A stretch of 41,069 nt of DNA, taken from NCBI RefSeq assembly GCF_000312005.1, contig NZ_HE978588.1:307483-348551 (forward strand), given 5' to 3'. The stretch is from Cellulomonas massiliensis JC225 (GTDB lineage: Bacteria > Actinomycetota > Actinomycetes > Actinomycetales > Cellulomonadaceae). The notes beneath the pieces are model-generated. The model was not told the origin of the DNA and made no database searches. It worked only from the letters and a program-made list of their open reading frames with translations. Shown one piece after another: positions 39,904-41,069 of this stretch. Position 1 is the stretch's first letter, and the number at the start of each line of letters is the position of its first letter. Made by a program: the position numbers and the translations under genes.

Positions 39904-40294
39904 GGGGCACGTCGAGGTCGACCTCGACGGCGACGACGAGGCGGTGCTGGACCGCGTGCACGACGCGCTCGCCCGGCTCTGGCGGTCGGCCTCCGACGTC
40001 GACGAGACGGACCGGATCGCGCTGGAGACGGCGGTCGTCGAGGTGGCCGGGAACGTCGTCCGGCACGGTGCGGCCGGCCCCGGCCGCCACCTCGCGCTGA
40101 CGGCCGACGCCCGCAGGCTCGTCGCGGAGGTGACCCAACCGGGACCGCCGCCCCCGCTGGACCTCGCCGCCGCGATGCCCGGCTCCGACCAGGAGTCGGG
40201 CCGCGGCCTCGCGCTCACGCGCCTGCTCGTCGACCTCACCTGCGCCGAGCGGGCGGGCGCGACGGTCTGGACGCTGGCGCGCCCACGCTCCTGA
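39893..40294 (+). CDS. RsbW/SpoIIAB-like serine kinase (HATPase_c_2)
   Basis: 133 aa. It has a GHKL ATPase fold: ALETAVVEVAGNVVRHG (N-box, Glu and Asn) and SDQESGRGLALTRLLVDL (G2 region). The G1 box region is TQPGPPPP, lacking the usual DxGxG. The kinase phosphorylates the STAS partner or binds a third protein. GTG 39893 overlaps the STAS gene by 11 nt. No sigma factor gene is nearby, so the target may be the glycosyltransferase or a distant protein. Confidence 0.88.
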   Translation: MPPEGHVEVDLDGDDEAVLDRVHDALARLWRSASDVDETDRIALETAVVEVAGNVVRHGAAGPGRHLALTADARRLVAEVTQPGPPPPLDLAAAMPGSDQESGRGLALTRLLVDLTCAERAGATVWTLARPRS

Positions 40295-40365
40295 CGGGAC
40301 CTGCGGCGCACGGCGCGCCCCACCCCGGCTGCGAGACTCGAGGTCCCACGACGAAGGAGGAGCCG

Positions 40366-40968
40366 GTGGAGCTCGACCTCGAGGCCGCGCTGGCCGACGG
40401 CCGCACCGAGTACGAGAAGATGGTCGCCGGCGACTGGTACCGCTACCGGCACGGGCCGGAGCTGGCGGACCTCACGACGAGCACGCAGCGCACCTGCCGT
40501 CGGATCACCGCGCTGTACGACGAGGACCGGGACGCCGCCGCCGCGCTGTTCCGCGAGCTGCTCGGCAGCGTGGGCGAGGGGGTCGACTTCCGGCCGCCGT
40601 TCTACCTGGACTACGGGCACCGCCTGCACCTGGGCGACCGGACCTTCGTCAACGCGGACTTCCTCACGCTCGGCGGCGGGGAGATCCGGATCGGCGCGGA
40701 CGTGCTCATCGGCCCCAGCGTGCGCCTGTACACCCCCACGCACGTGCTCGACCCGGACCTGCGCCCCCAGGGCTGGGAGCGGGTCTCGTCGATCACGATC
40801 GAGGACGGCGTGTGGCTCGGCGGCAGCGTCGTGGTGTGCCCGGGCGTGACGATCGGCGCGCGGTCGGTGGTCGGCGCGGGGTCCGTCGTCACGAAGGACG
40901 TGCCCCCGGACGTCGTGGTCGCCGGCAACCCCGCGCGCGTCGTGCGCCCGCTGCGTCCCGACGCCTGA
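40366..40968 (+). CDS. Maltose/galactoside O-acetyltransferase family protein (hexapeptide repeat)
   Basis: 200 aa. The N-terminal maltose-acetyltransferase segment is EYEKMVAGDWYRYRHGPELADL. The left-handed beta-helix follows, with VRLYTPTHVLDPDLR carrying the catalytic His, then hexapeptides in IEDGVWLGGSVVVCPGVTIG and ARSVVGAGSVVTKDVPPDVV. The end is AGNPARVVRPL. It transfers acetyl from acetyl-CoA to a sugar hydroxyl, and it could modify the polysaccharide made by the operon upstream, an inference from position only. GTG 40366 has the Shine-Dalgarno AAGGAGG. Confidence 0.92.
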   Translation: MELDLEAALADGRTEYEKMVAGDWYRYRHGPELADLTTSTQRTCRRITALYDEDRDAAAALFRELLGSVGEGVDFRPPFYLDYGHRLHLGDRTFVNADFLTLGGGEIRIGADVLIGPSVRLYTPTHVLDPDLRPQGWERVSSITIEDGVWLGGSVVVCPGVTIGARSVVGAGSVVTKDVPPDVVVAGNPARVVRPLRPDA

Positions 40969-40985
40969 GGCGCGGGCTCGGAGGC

Positions 40986-41012
40986 GACGGACCCCTCGCG
41001 CGACGGGTCGTC
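40986..41012 (+). terminator. Hairpin after the acetyltransferase gene
   Basis: GACG(g)ACCC pairs with GGGTCGTC around a 10-nt loop, 18 nt past the stop. There is no T tract, and the stem has one bulged base. Confidence 0.35.
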
Positions 41013-41052
41013 CCGGGTCCAGACTCGGAGCACGACGTCGCCGAGGAGGTCG

Positions 41053-41069
41053 ATGATGGACCGCGCCAG
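41053..41069 (+). CDS. Start of an unidentified gene (cut by window edge)
   Basis: ATG at 41053 (with another in-frame ATG at 41056) follows GAGGAGGT by a few nucleotides. Only MMDRA is visible, so the product cannot be named. Confidence 0.4.

Noticed and set aside
1-41069. Mobile elements, phage genes, CRISPR arrays or rRNA
   Set aside because: No transposase, integrase, spaced repeats, target-site duplications or rRNA-like sequence were seen. The tRNA-Lys has no attachment-site repeat or integrase beside it.

Overview
The window is very GC-rich DNA from an actinobacterium. The gene content, many GTG starts and numerous leaderless-type promoters fit a Cellulomonas-like member of the Micrococcales; that placement is an inference from composition and gene style, not a database match. 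I recognise 44 protein genes (two run off the window ends), one tRNA gene, one probable 13-codon leader peptide, and a set of operators, promoters and hairpins. There is no sign of an insertion sequence, prophage, CRISPR array or rRNA.

Layout. 1-6.0 kb (minus strand): the end-truncated gene for a very large DUF4011/superfamily-1-helicase-like protein, then a SipW-type signal peptidase with its likely TasA/CalY-like secreted substrate. 6.1-10.4 kb: MFS transporter, HAD phosphatase, trans-aconitate methyltransferase (tam) behind a palindromic operator, GNAT acetyltransferase, a hypothetical protein and tRNA-Lys(UUU). 10.6-16.3 kb: a DctP-like lipoprotein divergent from a three-gene signalling operon. 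The operon encodes two membrane histidine-kinase-like proteins with complementary defects (one has an ATPase domain but no phosphoacceptor His, the other has the His but a ruined ATPase domain) and a NarL-type response regulator. 16.4-19.1 kb: a fructosamine kinase and a DevS/DosT-like two-GAF kinase preceded by a good match to the DevR/DosR box.

19.2-22.7 kb: AraC regulator, two alpha/beta hydrolases and an MBL-fold hydrolase. 22.7-24.4 kb: arsenic genes arsC, arsM and arsR, with tandem ArsR-type operators between the divergent arsM and arsR. 25.1-29.9 kb: an operon of ABC ATPase, two paralogous permeases, sensor kinase and response regulator. 29.9-34.5 kb: APC amino-acid permease, a drug-type ABC exporter pair, a PadR regulator and its partner membrane protein. 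34.6-36.3 kb: GyrI-like, DinB-like and hypothetical genes. 36.4-40.3 kb: a tightly overlapped operon in which a cellulose-synthase-like glycosyltransferase is embedded in a complete partner-switching set (GAF-PP2C phosphatase, STAS protein, RsbW-like kinase). 40.4 kb to the end: a hexapeptide O-acetyltransferase and the first codons of another gene.

The most notable points are the complementary split-kinase pair, the partner-switching exopolysaccharide-synthase-like operon, the DevR box upstream of the DevS-like kinase, the signal-peptide-like tail on the SipW peptidase, and a repeated leaderless promoter signature (a -10 hexamer 6-7 nt before the start codon) at about 15 genes. That signature was used here to choose start codons.
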